A stretch of 8,238 nt of DNA from Alphaproteobacteria bacterium (GCA_023269645.1 JAHFPR010000086.1:1-8238); one strand, 5' to 3'. Counted from the first letter of the stretch, positions 1 through 5,703 are shown. The notes: a model not told the origin generated them from the sequence alone. Translations and numbers: made by a program.

Positions 1-6
1 GGCATA

Positions 7-175
7 TATCCCCTTGAAGCAAGTAAGATCGTCATCGCCCGAATTGCGAAGCAATTATAGAGCTTGCCCCTGCGAAGGCAGCGGGCGATCCATTCTTCCG
101 GTATGCATGGATTCCCCTATACTTTTTGCTGTGCAAAAAGTCGGGGAATGACGGGATACGTGCTTCAAGGGGATA
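7..175. repeat. Foldback (MITE-like) element with 15-bp terminal inverted repeats
   Basis: The ends are perfect inverted repeats: TATCCCCTTGAAGCA at 7-21 and its exact reverse complement at 161-175. Between them are nested palindromes: ATCGCCCG (34-41) with CGGGCGAT (82-89), enclosing the small hairpin AATTGC-GAA-GCAATT (42-56), and a second branch in which ATTCCCC (111-117) pairs with GGGGAAT (143-149) around ACTTTTTG (121-128) and CAAAAAGT (134-141). The fold is a stem with two large arms and the element has no ORF. This architecture is typical of non-autonomous miniature elements or other intergenic palindromic repeats. TA lies at the outer edges, compatible with TA-target insertion, but no longer target duplication is visible. 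Mobility is inferred; only one copy is in view. Confidence 0.6.
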
Positions 176-204
176 ATTACGCAACCAATGCCTGATCCTG
201 TATA

Positions 205-240
205 AAAAGGTATAGAAACTATTGCATTTCTATGCCTTTT
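205..240. promoter_or_regulatory. Operator-like palindrome of the brnTA promoter
   Basis: AAAAGGTATAGAAA (205-218) and TTTCTATGCCTTTT (227-240) are inverted repeats matching at 13 of 14 positions, separated by 8 bp. The right arm covers the last base of the -35 hexamer and much of the spacer of the promoter ahead of brnT, so a protein bound here would block RNA polymerase. BrnA-type ribbon-helix-helix antitoxins, alone or with BrnT, are known to repress their own operons by binding inverted repeats at the promoter. The role of this palindrome as the BrnA operator is an inference from position and symmetry. Confidence 0.55.
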
Positions 241-250
241 CTCCTATAAT
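222..250 (+). promoter_or_regulatory. Sigma-70-type promoter of brnTA
   Basis: A perfect -10 hexamer, TATAAT, lies at 245-250. A weaker -35, TTGCAT, lies at 222-227 with an optimal 17-bp spacer. The expected transcription start falls at about 256-257, on the ATG of brnT itself. No Shine-Dalgarno sequence lies between the -10 and the ATG, so the mRNA is probably leaderless or nearly so. Confidence 0.6.
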
Positions 251-255
251 ATTTT

Positions 256-525
256 ATGGCTTTTGAATACGATCCAGAGAAAAGTGCTGCGAACAAACGC
301 AAGCACAGCATGAATTTCGAGGAAGCAAAAGCACTGTGGGATGACCCGGAGGTGATAGAGGTTTCCGCCCGCTTTGGTAGTGAAACACGATCCTTAATGA
401 TAGGGATCATAGACAGCAAACATTGGACGGCAGTGCTTACGTATCGTAACGGCAACGTCCGCCTGATTTCCATGCGGCGCGCGCGAGAAGAGGAAGTAGA
501 TTATTATGAAAGCCACAGACTTTGA
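256..525 (+). CDS. brnT: BrnT-family type II toxin (RelE-fold ribonuclease)
   Basis: This 89-residue protein matches the BrnT (formerly DUF497) pattern. It has the N-terminal F-E-Y-D-P-E-K segment (3-9), N13 and K16-H17, F-E-E-A (21-24), then an R-L-I-S-M-R-R-A-R segment (69-77) and a Tyr-rich end. BrnT toxins of the RelE/ParE superfold cut RNA and inhibit translation until BrnA neutralises them. The length is normal for the family. The ATG at 256 is chosen because the conserved N-terminal motif follows at once; it has no ribosome-binding site and sits 6 bases after a perfect -10 box, which suggests leaderless translation. The last 20 bases overlap brnA in another frame, the usual toxin-first order. 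No frameshift or lost motif is seen, so it appears intact. Family assignment is by pattern recognition, and catalysis is assumed from the family. Confidence 0.88.
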   Translation: MAFEYDPEKSAANKRKHSMNFEEAKALWDDPEVIEVSARFGSETRSLMIGIIDSKHWTAVLTYRNGNVRLISMRRAREEEVDYYESHRL

Positions 526-739
526 TAAATTATTTGATGAAGGCCAGGAGGATGTCATGCACCTGCTTGACCTCACCACTACGCGCCACCCCAACCTGGA
601 ATCGCGTCGCGTGAACGTGGATTTTCCCTCCTGGATGGTGCATTCCCTGGATAGGGAGGCGCACCGGCTTGGTGTAACCCGTCAATCTCTGATAAAACTC
701 TGGCTGGCGGACAAGCTGGAACATCGGCAATCCGATTAA
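506..739 (+). CDS. brnA: BrnA/CopG-like ribbon-helix-helix antitoxin
   Basis: This 77-residue protein has a polar N-terminal arm (1-33) that would wrap the toxin. A ribbon-helix-helix DNA-binding domain follows: the strand R-R-V-N-V-D-F at 34-40, the first helix (about 42-54, S-W-M-V-H-S-L-D-R-E-A) and, after G56-V-T-R, the second helix (about 59-71, Q-S-L-I-K-L-W-L-A). This is the usual pattern of CopG-type antitoxins paired with BrnT. It should bind and neutralise BrnT and repress the shared promoter, probably at the palindrome at 205-240. The ATG at 506 lies inside the end of brnT (20-base overlap), with the purine-rich stretch AGGAAG about 9 bases upstream, implying translational coupling. 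It is somewhat shorter than many BrnA proteins but has the whole DNA-binding fold. Confidence 0.85.
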   Translation: MKATDFDKLFDEGQEDVMHLLDLTTTRHPNLESRRVNVDFPSWMVHSLDREAHRLGVTRQSLIKLWLADKLEHRQSD

Positions 740-749
740 TTCACCACCC

Positions 750-1625
750 ATGACCGCACCGCGCTACAACATCCTCACCGCCATTCCCCGCGCGCTGTAT
801 CGCCGGGAAGTTTACCGCGATGCCGCGCTCCAGTGGAAAGGCGTGGGGCTGATCTATCTGCTGGTGCTGATCGCGCTGGCCTGCGCGCCCGCGATGGTGC
901 GCTGGCAGGTGATTGTTTCGGAATTTCTGGCCACCGCCCCCGCGCAGTCAACATCCGCCACGCCGGAGGAACGGAAGCACCCTCCCCTGCCCGCCCTGCT
1001 GCAGAACATAATCGGGCAAGCCCCGGAGATGACCCTCCATGACGGCGCGCTCACCCTGCCGGAAACAGCGCATCCGCCCGTGATTATCGCCGATCCCGAT
1101 ACCGGAAAACCGCTCATCCTCATTGACACCATCGGCAAGGCCGCGCTTCAGGAGAACCCATCCGCCATTGCGCTGCTTTCCTCCCACGCGCTCACGCTGC
1201 GGCTGGGCGGCCAGCCTTACAGCCTCCCCTGGCAGGAACTTATGGAAAGGTTCGATGCGCCGCGCGGGAAGGATGTGGTCATCACCCAGGCCATGCTGAC
1301 AGCCTGGACGGAAGCAGGAGTCGCAGGCTTGAGCGGCGTTCCGGCGGGGATGTATGTCGGGCTGGTGCTGACGACTTTCGCCGCGCTCGCCCTGCGAATG
1401 GTGATGTTCGCCCTCATCGGGCATCTCGTGTGCAGGATGCTGCGGAGGGAACTGTCCTTCCGCGCGCTGATGCGGATGGCCGCGCTGGCCGCCACCCCGG
1501 TGGTGCTGTTTTCCGCGCTGGAGCTGCTCTCCGGAAAGCTCATTTTCGCCCACGGCTCGCTTGTCTATTTCCTGATGCAGGGGGCGTATATGTTCTTCGC
1601 GGTGGAGTCGGTGAAAAAAGGATGA
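750..1625 (+). CDS. DUF1189-family inner-membrane protein
   Basis: This 291-residue membrane protein resembles the DUF1189 family in its N-terminal R-E-V-Y-R-D-A segment (19-25), a tryptophan (29) and the first membrane span at about 32-52. A soluble region of about 140 residues (53-195) follows, probably periplasmic. Three more hydrophobic spans lie at about 198-226, 238-260 and 269-286, with a basic C-terminal end. The function of the family is unknown; no catalytic motif is visible. The ATG at 750 begins 10 bases after the brnA stop, without a clear ribosome-binding site, so it may be co-transcribed with the toxin-antitoxin pair. Whether it has any functional tie to the pair is unknown. 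Its stop codon falls inside an 8-bp tandem repeat, so slippage could alter the C-terminus. Its GC-rich codon use contrasts with the AT-rich DNA around brnT. Confidence 0.72.
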   Translation: MTAPRYNILTAIPRALYRREVYRDAALQWKGVGLIYLLVLIALACAPAMVRWQVIVSEFLATAPAQSTSATPEERKHPPLPALLQNIIGQAPEMTLHDGALTLPETAHPPVIIADPDTGKPLILIDTIGKAALQENPSAIALLSSHALTLRLGGQPYSLPWQELMERFDAPRGKDVVITQAMLTAWTEAGVAGLSGVPAGMYVGLVLTTFAALALRMVMFALIGHLVCRMLRRELSFRALMRMAALAATPVVLFSALELLSGKLIFAHGSLVYFLMQGAYMFFAVESVKKG

Positions 1626-1657
1626 TTGGATGATTGGATGATAGATGATTGGATGAG
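1620..1657 (+). repeat. Octamer tandem repeat GGATGATT spanning a stop codon
   Basis: GGATGATT occurs at 1620-1627 and 1628-1635, followed by GGATGATA (1636-1643) and degenerate units to about 1657. The TGA stop of the DUF1189 gene (1623-1625) lies in the first unit. Every unit contains TGA, and 8 is not a multiple of 3, so expansion or contraction would move the next stop only slightly. It looks like a simple-sequence tract made by slippage. Confidence 0.7.
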
Positions 1658-1680
1658 TGGAAAGTGAGTGGAACAAGAAA

Positions 1681-1836
1681 GCGGGCTAGGTTCAATCACC
1701 ATTTGATTTTTCGGTACTATATTGATCTATATTCTTAATTATAGTTCATCGTCATTCCAGCGATCTTATCTTTGGAAAGACTGGCTGGAATGACGGAGTA
1801 CTTAATTTATATGGTGATTGAACCTAGGAAGCCCGC
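1681..1836. repeat. Intergenic inverted-repeat element, complete copy
   Basis: The outer arms TAGGTTCAATCACCAT (1687-1702) and its exact reverse complement (1811-1826) are extended by GCGGGC (1681-1686) and GCCCGC (1831-1836), offset by 4 bases. At the centre, CGTCATTCCAGC (1750-1761) is a perfect inverted repeat of GCTGGAATGACG (1784-1795). There is no ORF in it. A partial second copy lies at 2464-2542, on the other side of rnpB. These are the marks of a dispersed, non-coding palindromic element, possibly MITE-like. No target-site duplication is evident. Confidence 0.72.
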
Positions 1837-1866
1837 TTCTTTAGTGGGCGAAGCCCTCAGGATCAT

Positions 1867-1890
1867 CTGCAAAGCCAGAAGGCTTTGCAG
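1867..1890 (-). terminator. Hairpin downstream of rnpB (possible 3' end structure)
   Basis: A perfect 10-bp stem with a 4-base loop, CTGCAAAGCC-AGAA-GGCTTTGCAG, lies about 20 bases beyond the mature 3' end of rnpB. Reading leftward with rnpB, a T-rich tract (1901-1905 and 1912-1915 in complement) lies before the stem rather than after it, so it is not a canonical intrinsic terminator. It could protect or stop the precursor transcript. Confidence 0.35.
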
Positions 1891-1911
1891 GGAGCGAAAT
1901 AAAAAGCTACT

Positions 1912-2410
1912 AAAACGCCAGAAGGCCTGTAAGCCGGGTTTTGTACCCTTTCCCACCGGTCTTCGGAGTTTAATCCCCGGAGCCTTGGCGGAATCAGGCG
2001 ATGACCATTCATCTGGGATGCCGGTTACCCGACACCTCAAGCAACCTACCCGGACGACTGGGCCGGAGCAGCCTGTCCCGCCTTGCGGCGGGCGCGTCAT
2101 CCCTATTTGGTCTTGCTCCCGGTAAGGTTTGCCGTGCCGTTACCCATTACTGGGAACGCGGTGCGCTCTTACCGCACCTTTTCACCCTTGCTTGAAGGTT
2201 CCAGGTTTCAGGAACAGGTTGCAGCAGAAGCTGCCGGAACCTGAAACATCTTCCTGAAACCTTAGCGCGCTTGCGCGCGCCAGCGGTTTGTTTTCTGTGG
2301 CACTTTCCCTGGGGTCGCCCCCGCCGGGCGTTACCCGGTACCGTTGCTCCGCAGAGCCCGGACTTTCCTCGGCATTTACATGACGCGGTCATCCGGCCTT
2401 CTGACGTTTC
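1912..2410 (-). ncRNA. rnpB: RNase P RNA, bacterial type A
   Basis: This is the catalytic RNA of ribonuclease P, which removes 5' leaders from pre-tRNAs. On the minus strand the 5' P4 strand GAGGAAAGUCCGGGCUC lies at 2370-2354, and the 3' partner region ACAAAACCCGGCUUACAGG lies near 1944-1926. The internal blocks are also present: CACAGAAAACAAACCGC (about 2300-2284), GGUAAGAGCGCACCG (about 2174-2160), GGAGCAAGACCAAAUAGG (2119-2102) and UUGCUUGAGG. The terminal helix P1 forms from 2409-2395 with 1927-1913 (15 pairs, one G-U), which sets the ends. Its length of about 500 nt is more than the usual 350-430. The excess comes from a palindromic insert next to P12 (2195-2263) and an enlarged P19-like hairpin region before P4'. 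The 3' block reads ACAAAA where ACAGAA is common. All core elements look intact, so it should be functional. Confidence 0.95.
2195..2263 (-). repeat. Palindromic insertion inside rnpB, beside P12
   Basis: In ordinary type A RNAs the P12 hairpin is followed directly by the AAGGGUGAAA segment. Here the GCGCGC-GCAA-GCGCGC hairpin (2280-2265) is followed by about 69 extra nt first. The extra piece folds on itself: the arms at 2204-2214 and 2251-2261 pair perfectly over 11 bp, 2215-2220 pairs with 2238-2243, and 2221-2225 with 2230-2234 around a 4-base loop. The motif GTTTCAGG recurs within it. It could be a lineage-specific helix extension or an inserted palindromic element tolerated in the RNA. 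Confidence 0.7.
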
Positions 2411-2420
2411 AGAACCGTGG

Positions 2421-2448
2421 AGTATACGGGAAAACAGGAAGAAGTCAA
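2421..2448 (-). promoter_or_regulatory. rnpB promoter (sigma-70 type)
   Basis: On the minus strand, TTGACT (2448-2443) is followed after 16 bp by TATACT (2426-2421). Both hexamers match the consensus at 5 of 6 positions. Transcription would start near 2415-2410, exactly where helix P1 of the RNA begins. The promoter stands between rnpB and the partial repeat copy at 2464-2542, so rnpB is expressed independently of the metal operon upstream. Confidence 0.75.
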
Positions 2449-2463
2449 ATCAGCTGGCACTGT

Positions 2464-2542
2464 CTAGGTTCAATCACCATTTAGAATTAAGGAGATTGCA
2501 ACTCCTTCCCCCTCTATCGTCATTCCAGCGAAAGCTGGAATG
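2464..2542. repeat. Partial second copy of the intergenic inverted-repeat element
   Basis: CTAGGTTCAATCACCATTT (2464-2482) is identical to 1686-1704, and CGTCATTCCAGC (2518-2529) is identical to 1750-1761. The inner palindrome is closed here by CATTCCAGC (2521-2529) with GCTGGAATG (2534-2542) over a 4-base loop. Another small hairpin, AAGGAG/CTCCTT, lies at 2489-2507. The right-hand outer arm seen in the complete copy is missing, and beyond 2542 the sequence runs into the remains of the truncated CDF gene. Bases 2543-2625 have no recognisable coding content. Confidence 0.65.
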
Positions 2543-2547
2543 TGGAT

Positions 2548-2745
2548 TCACATTTGCAGTGCAACAGTTGGTTGAAGAAAAAGTGACATAAGTTCGCTCT
2601 GGATCATCCCGGAAATGCTCGTTTTTAGGCCGCAAATCACCTCGGCCACGACAAAGAGGGAATTGAGCGTGATGCCGATCCGGAAAGCACGGCCAAAATC
2701 CGCAAGGGCATGGGAATGGCCGTGGTCATGAGAATGGTTGTGCAT
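2548..2745 (-). pseudogene. Truncated CzcD-like cation diffusion facilitator
   Basis: The first 40 residues are a recognisable CDF N-terminus. A His-rich metal-binding start (M-H-N-H-S-H-D-H-G-H-S-H) is followed by the beginning of the first membrane helix, F-R-I-G-I-T-L-N-S-L-F-V-V-A-E-V-I-C-G-L (21-40). CDF proteins are usually near 300 residues and continue with further membrane spans carrying the Asp/His zinc site. Here the frame enters unrelated sequence at about base 2625 and stops after 65 codons, so no transporter can be made. It starts 7 bases after the copA stop, as the former last gene of the metal operon. Intact relatives export Zn, Co or Cd from the cytosol by proton antiport. 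The lost 3' part abuts the partial repeat element at 2464-2542, which suggests deletion or rearrangement there. Confidence 0.78.
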
Positions 2746-2752
2746 AGGTTTC

Positions 2753-4966
2753 TTATAGATGGAGCGAGCGCAGCCGCAAGCTGTTCATAATCACCGATAC
2801 GGAGCTGAAGGCCATGGCGGCACTGGCGATGACAGGACTTAGGGTGATGCCGAAAAAGGGATAAAGCGCGCCCGCCGCGATGGGAACACCGAGTCCGTTA
2901 TAAATGAAGGCGAAGAACAGGTTTTGCCGGATGTTGCGCATGGTGGCGCGGCTTAAATTCCGTGCACGAACAATGCCCATCAGATCGCCCTTGACAAGCG
3001 TCACGCCCGCGCTTTCCATCGCCACATCTGCGCCCGTACCCATAGCGATGCCAACTTCCGCCTGCGCCAGCGCGGGAGCATCATTGATGCCATCCCCCGC
3101 CATTGCTACCTTGCGGCCTTTGGCCTGAAGTTCACGGATAACTTCGCCCTTGCGCTCCGGCAGCACTTCCGCTTCCACCTCGTCAATACCGAGTTTTTTA
3201 GCAACCGCCAGCGCGGTGGTTCTGCTATCGCCCGTGAGCATGACGATGCGCAGTCCCGACGCTTTCAGCAGCCGCAAGGCTTCCGGCGTGGTTTCCTTGA
3301 TCGGGTCGGCGACCGTCACCAGCCCGGCGGCTTTGCCGTCTACGGCAACGAACATGGCCGTATGCCCTTGCGCGCGGCAGGTTTCGGCCTGGGTTTTCAG
3401 TGCCTCCGCAGCAATCCCCAGCGATTCCAGCAATGCCGCATTGCCGAGTGCTACCATGCGGCCTTCCACTGTTCCGGTCACGCCTTTTCCCGTGAGGGAT
3501 TGGAAATTTTTTACCTCGGAAAGTACCATCTTTCTTTCCTCCGCGCCACGCACGATGGCCGCCGCCAGCGGGTGTTCACTGCCGCGCTCCAGGCTGGCGG
3601 CAAGGCGGAGGATGGTGGTTTCATCGTCGCCGATTACCTCCATCAGTTTCGGCTTGCCTTCGGTAAGCGTACCGGTTTTATCAACAATGAGCGTATCCAC
3701 TTTCTCCAGCGTTTCCAACGCCTCAGCGTTCTTGATGAGCACCCCGGCGCGCGCGCCGCGCCCCGTGCCCGCCATGATGGACATCGGCGTGGCAAGCCCC
3801 AGGGCGCAGGGGCAGGCGATGATAAGCACTGCCACAGCATTCACCAGCGCGTAGGCGATTTTCGGCTCCGGCCCGTACATCCACCAGAGTGCAGCGGTAA
3901 CAAGCGCGATCAGTATCACCAGCGGCACGAAATAGCCCGCCACCTTATCCGCCAGCCGCTGGATAGGCGCGCGGGTGCGTTGTGCTTTGGATACCATCTC
4001 CACAATCTGCGCGAGCATGGTTTCCCCACCCACGCGCTCGGCGCGCAGAGTGAATCCGCCCGTGCCGTTGAGCGTCGCGCCGATCACCTTGTCGCCGGGT
4101 TTCTTTTCCACCGGGATAGATTCGCCCGTAATCATGGACTGATCCACCGCGCTTGTCCCTTCCGCCACCACGCCATCCACCGGGATTTTCTCGCCGGGGC
4201 GGACGCGCAACAGGTCGCCCTTTTGTATCTCCGCAAGCGGAAGATCTGCTTCGCTGCCATCGGCGTGGATAATATGCGCCACTTTAGGCGCGAGATCGAG
4301 CAAGGCACGCATGGCGTTGCCGGTCTGGGCGCGTGCCTTGAGTTCCAGCACTTGCCCAAGCAGCACCAGCGCGGTGATGACCGCAGCCGCCTCGAAATAC
4401 ACGTCCACCGGATTGCCTTCTCCGAACCAGCGGGCGAACGCACCTGGCAGCAACGTCACTGCCACGCTGTAGGTGTATGCCGCACCCGTGCCAAGCGCGA
4501 TCAGGGTGAACATATTGAGGCTGTGATGCCGGAGGGAAGCAACTCCGCGCACAAAGAACGGCCAGCCGCCCCACAGCACCACCGGCGTAGCAAGCACCAT
4601 CTGGAACCACAGCGAAGCCTGGCTCTGCATGAATCCGTGTGGCAGGCCGGGGATAACGTGCGCACCCATCGTCATCAGCAGGAGCGGCAACGCCAGGATC
4701 GCGGAAACCCGGAACCGCCGTGTCATATCTTTCAATTCAGGATCAGGCGCATCCTCACGTGCCACCTTCTCCGGCTCCAGTGCCATACCGCAGATGGGGC
4801 AGCTCCCAGGCTTCGGCTGCCGCACCTGCGGGTGCATCGGGCAAGTGTAGATTACACCTGCATCTGGCAGGATGCCTTTTTTAGACGCAGCAGGATGCGC
4901 GTGTTTATGCGGGCAGTTGTCGCCATGCTGCGAATGATCTTCACTTTCTGCGTACTGATGCTGCAT
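2753..4966 (-). CDS. copA: CopA-type Cu(I)-translocating P1B-1 ATPase
   Basis: This 737-residue pump uses ATP to move Cu(I), or Ag(I), out of the cytosol. The N-terminus is His-rich (1-25) and carries a heavy-metal-binding domain with C-P-M-H-P (42-46) and C-P-I-C-G-M (56-61), in place of the ferredoxin-like CXXC domain of many CopA proteins. Landmarks in order are the actuator T-G-E-S (280-283), the membrane metal site C-P-C (385-387), the phosphorylation motif D429-K-T-G-T-L-T, S-E-H-P (463-466) for nucleotide binding, T-G-D-S (578-581) and G-D-G-I-N-D (624-629). Y689-N690 in the seventh helix and M718-A-F-S-S in the eighth complete the P1B-1 Cu(I) signature, which separates it from CPH-type CopB and from Zn/Cd pumps. 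The ATG directly follows the stop of the DUF2933 gene (TAG-ATG, no gap) and has no clear ribosome-binding site, so translation is probably coupled. All key residues are present. Confidence 0.95.
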   Translation of the reverse strand: MQHQYAESEDHSQHGDNCPHKHAHPAASKKGILPDAGVIYTCPMHPQVRQPKPGSCPICGMALEPEKVAREDAPDPELKDMTRRFRVSAILALPLLLMTMGAHVIPGLPHGFMQSQASLWFQMVLATPVVLWGGWPFFVRGVASLRHHSLNMFTLIALGTGAAYTYSVAVTLLPGAFARWFGEGNPVDVYFEAAAVITALVLLGQVLELKARAQTGNAMRALLDLAPKVAHIIHADGSEADLPLAEIQKGDLLRVRPGEKIPVDGVVAEGTSAVDQSMITGESIPVEKKPGDKVIGATLNGTGGFTLRAERVGGETMLAQIVEMVSKAQRTRAPIQRLADKVAGYFVPLVILIALVTAALWWMYGPEPKIAYALVNAVAVLIIACPCALGLATPMSIMAGTGRGARAGVLIKNAEALETLEKVDTLIVDKTGTLTEGKPKLMEVIGDDETTILRLAASLERGSEHPLAAAIVRGAEERKMVLSEVKNFQSLTGKGVTGTVEGRMVALGNAALLESLGIAAEALKTQAETCRAQGHTAMFVAVDGKAAGLVTVADPIKETTPEALRLLKASGLRIVMLTGDSRTTALAVAKKLGIDEVEAEVLPERKGEVIRELQAKGRKVAMAGDGINDAPALAQAEVGIAMGTGADVAMESAGVTLVKGDLMGIVRARNLSRATMRNIRQNLFFAFIYNGLGVPIAAGALYPFFGITLSPVIASAAMAFSSVSVIMNSLRLRSLHL

Positions 4967-5227
4967 CTAATGACAACCGTCTTTATGTTCATGCTTCGCA
5001 TTATTTTCTTGGTCGTTATCCTCGCCATTTTTACTATGGGTATGATGCTTTCCATGCATGAACAGGTGCGATAACGGGCACAACAGAATCACCAGGAACG
5101 GCAATGCGCCCAGTATATGCTGCTGATGTACTATAATCAGGTACAGGCCGAGCACCGCCAGTGCAACTAACGCAACAATGCCCTTGGTGCTTTTCCACCA
5201 AGGGCAGGATGACTGTTTTTTACTCAT
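4967..5227 (-). CDS. DUF2933 small membrane protein, His-rich tail
   Basis: This 86-residue protein has two hydrophobic helices (about 16-34 and 39-54). The DUF2933-like motif follows: C50-P-L-S-H-L-F-M-H-G with further histidines. The acidic and His-rich tail (60-86) ends in C85-H86. Members of the family are commonly found beside heavy-metal exporters, but their function is unproven. The mixed Cys, Met and His groups near the membrane suggest a metal-binding helper, perhaps passing metal to or from CopA or the RND pump; that is inference. The ATG at 5227 has GGAG 6 bases upstream. The gene lies 20 bases after the Met-rich gene, and its TAG stop touches the copA ATG, so the three form one transcription unit. 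Confidence 0.8.
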   Translation of the reverse strand: MSKKQSSCPWWKSTKGIVALVALAVLGLYLIIVHQQHILGALPFLVILLCPLSHLFMHGKHHTHSKNGEDNDQENNAKHEHKDGCH

Positions 5228-5247
5228 AACATCTCCAGTAAAAAGTG

Positions 5248-5703
5248 CTATTGCGCAGGATGATGGCTCTTATGGTCGGTGCTATTGTCAGCCTTGGGTG
5301 TAGCAGGAGCGGCATCCGTAGCGGGTTGTGCCGCGCCGCCCATCATGCCGCCCATCATCCCCATGCTGCCACCCATCATGCCGTGCATCTTTTCCATGCG
5401 CTCATGCATCTGCTGCATATCCTTCATCATATCGCCCATCATGCCGTGCATCTTTCCCAGCTGCGCTTTCATGTCCGGATTATCCGTTTTCTGCATCATG
5501 TCTTCCGTATCCTTCAGCATGGTTCCCATATTGCCCTGCATGGTATCCATGCTCGCAGCCATCGGGCATATCTGGCTATCCGTGCACTGCATCGCGCTTC
5601 CTTTTTGCCCCTCGGATGCCTTGGTATCGGCGGCCTGCGCAGAGGTGGTGAATGAAGCAGCAATCAGTAATGCGGCGGCGGTAGTCACAAGAAACTTTTT
5701 CAT
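5248..5703 (-). CDS. Exported methionine-rich metal-binding protein
   Basis: This 151-residue protein begins with a clear signal peptide: K2-K3, a hydrophobic core, and A-Q-A followed by A-D with likely cleavage after residue 24. The mature part has 25 methionines in 127 residues, mostly in M-M-G, M-H-G-M-M-G and M-x-x-M spacings between 48 and 121. The unit K-M-H-G-M-M-G occurs at 84-90 and again at 105-111. Two cysteines (40 and 46) lie near the start, and a Pro/Ala-rich linker leads to a C-terminal His cluster. Met clusters with added His are typical of periplasmic Cu(I)/Ag(I) binding, so a copper sponge or chaperone feeding the efflux pump is likely; no named family is assigned. The region 62-107 is rich in charged residues and probably helical. 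GGAG lies 7 bases before the ATG. It is the first gene after the FNR-type promoter at 5745-5786. Confidence 0.78.
   Translation of the reverse strand: MKKFLVTTAAALLIAASFTTSAQAADTKASEGQKGSAMQCTDSQICPMAASMDTMQGNMGTMLKDTEDMMQKTDNPDMKAQLGKMHGMMGDMMKDMQQMHERMEKMHGMMGGSMGMMGGMMGGAAQPATDAAPATPKADNSTDHKSHHPAQ

Noticed and set aside
948..1676. A 242-codon minus-strand frame opposite the DUF1189 gene.
   Set aside because: Its product is a low-complexity His/Arg/Gly-rich shadow of a GC-rich gene. The plus frame has membrane segments and fits a known family.
1681..2542. A possible CRISPR-like array, from recurrence of the 19-mer and the palindromic core.
   Set aside because: There are only two copies far apart, with rnpB between them and no regular spacers; they are dispersed palindromic repeats.
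1772..2591. Open frames on both strands overlapping rnpB and the repeats.
   Set aside because: The region is explained by a structured RNA with all conserved RNase P blocks and by palindromic repeats; the predicted peptides resemble nothing coding.
3362..5074. A 570-codon open frame on the plus strand opposite copA, DUF2933 and neighbours.
   Set aside because: It is antisense to a copA gene with every catalytic motif. Its His/Arg-rich product has no domain logic and it has no promoter or ribosome-binding site.
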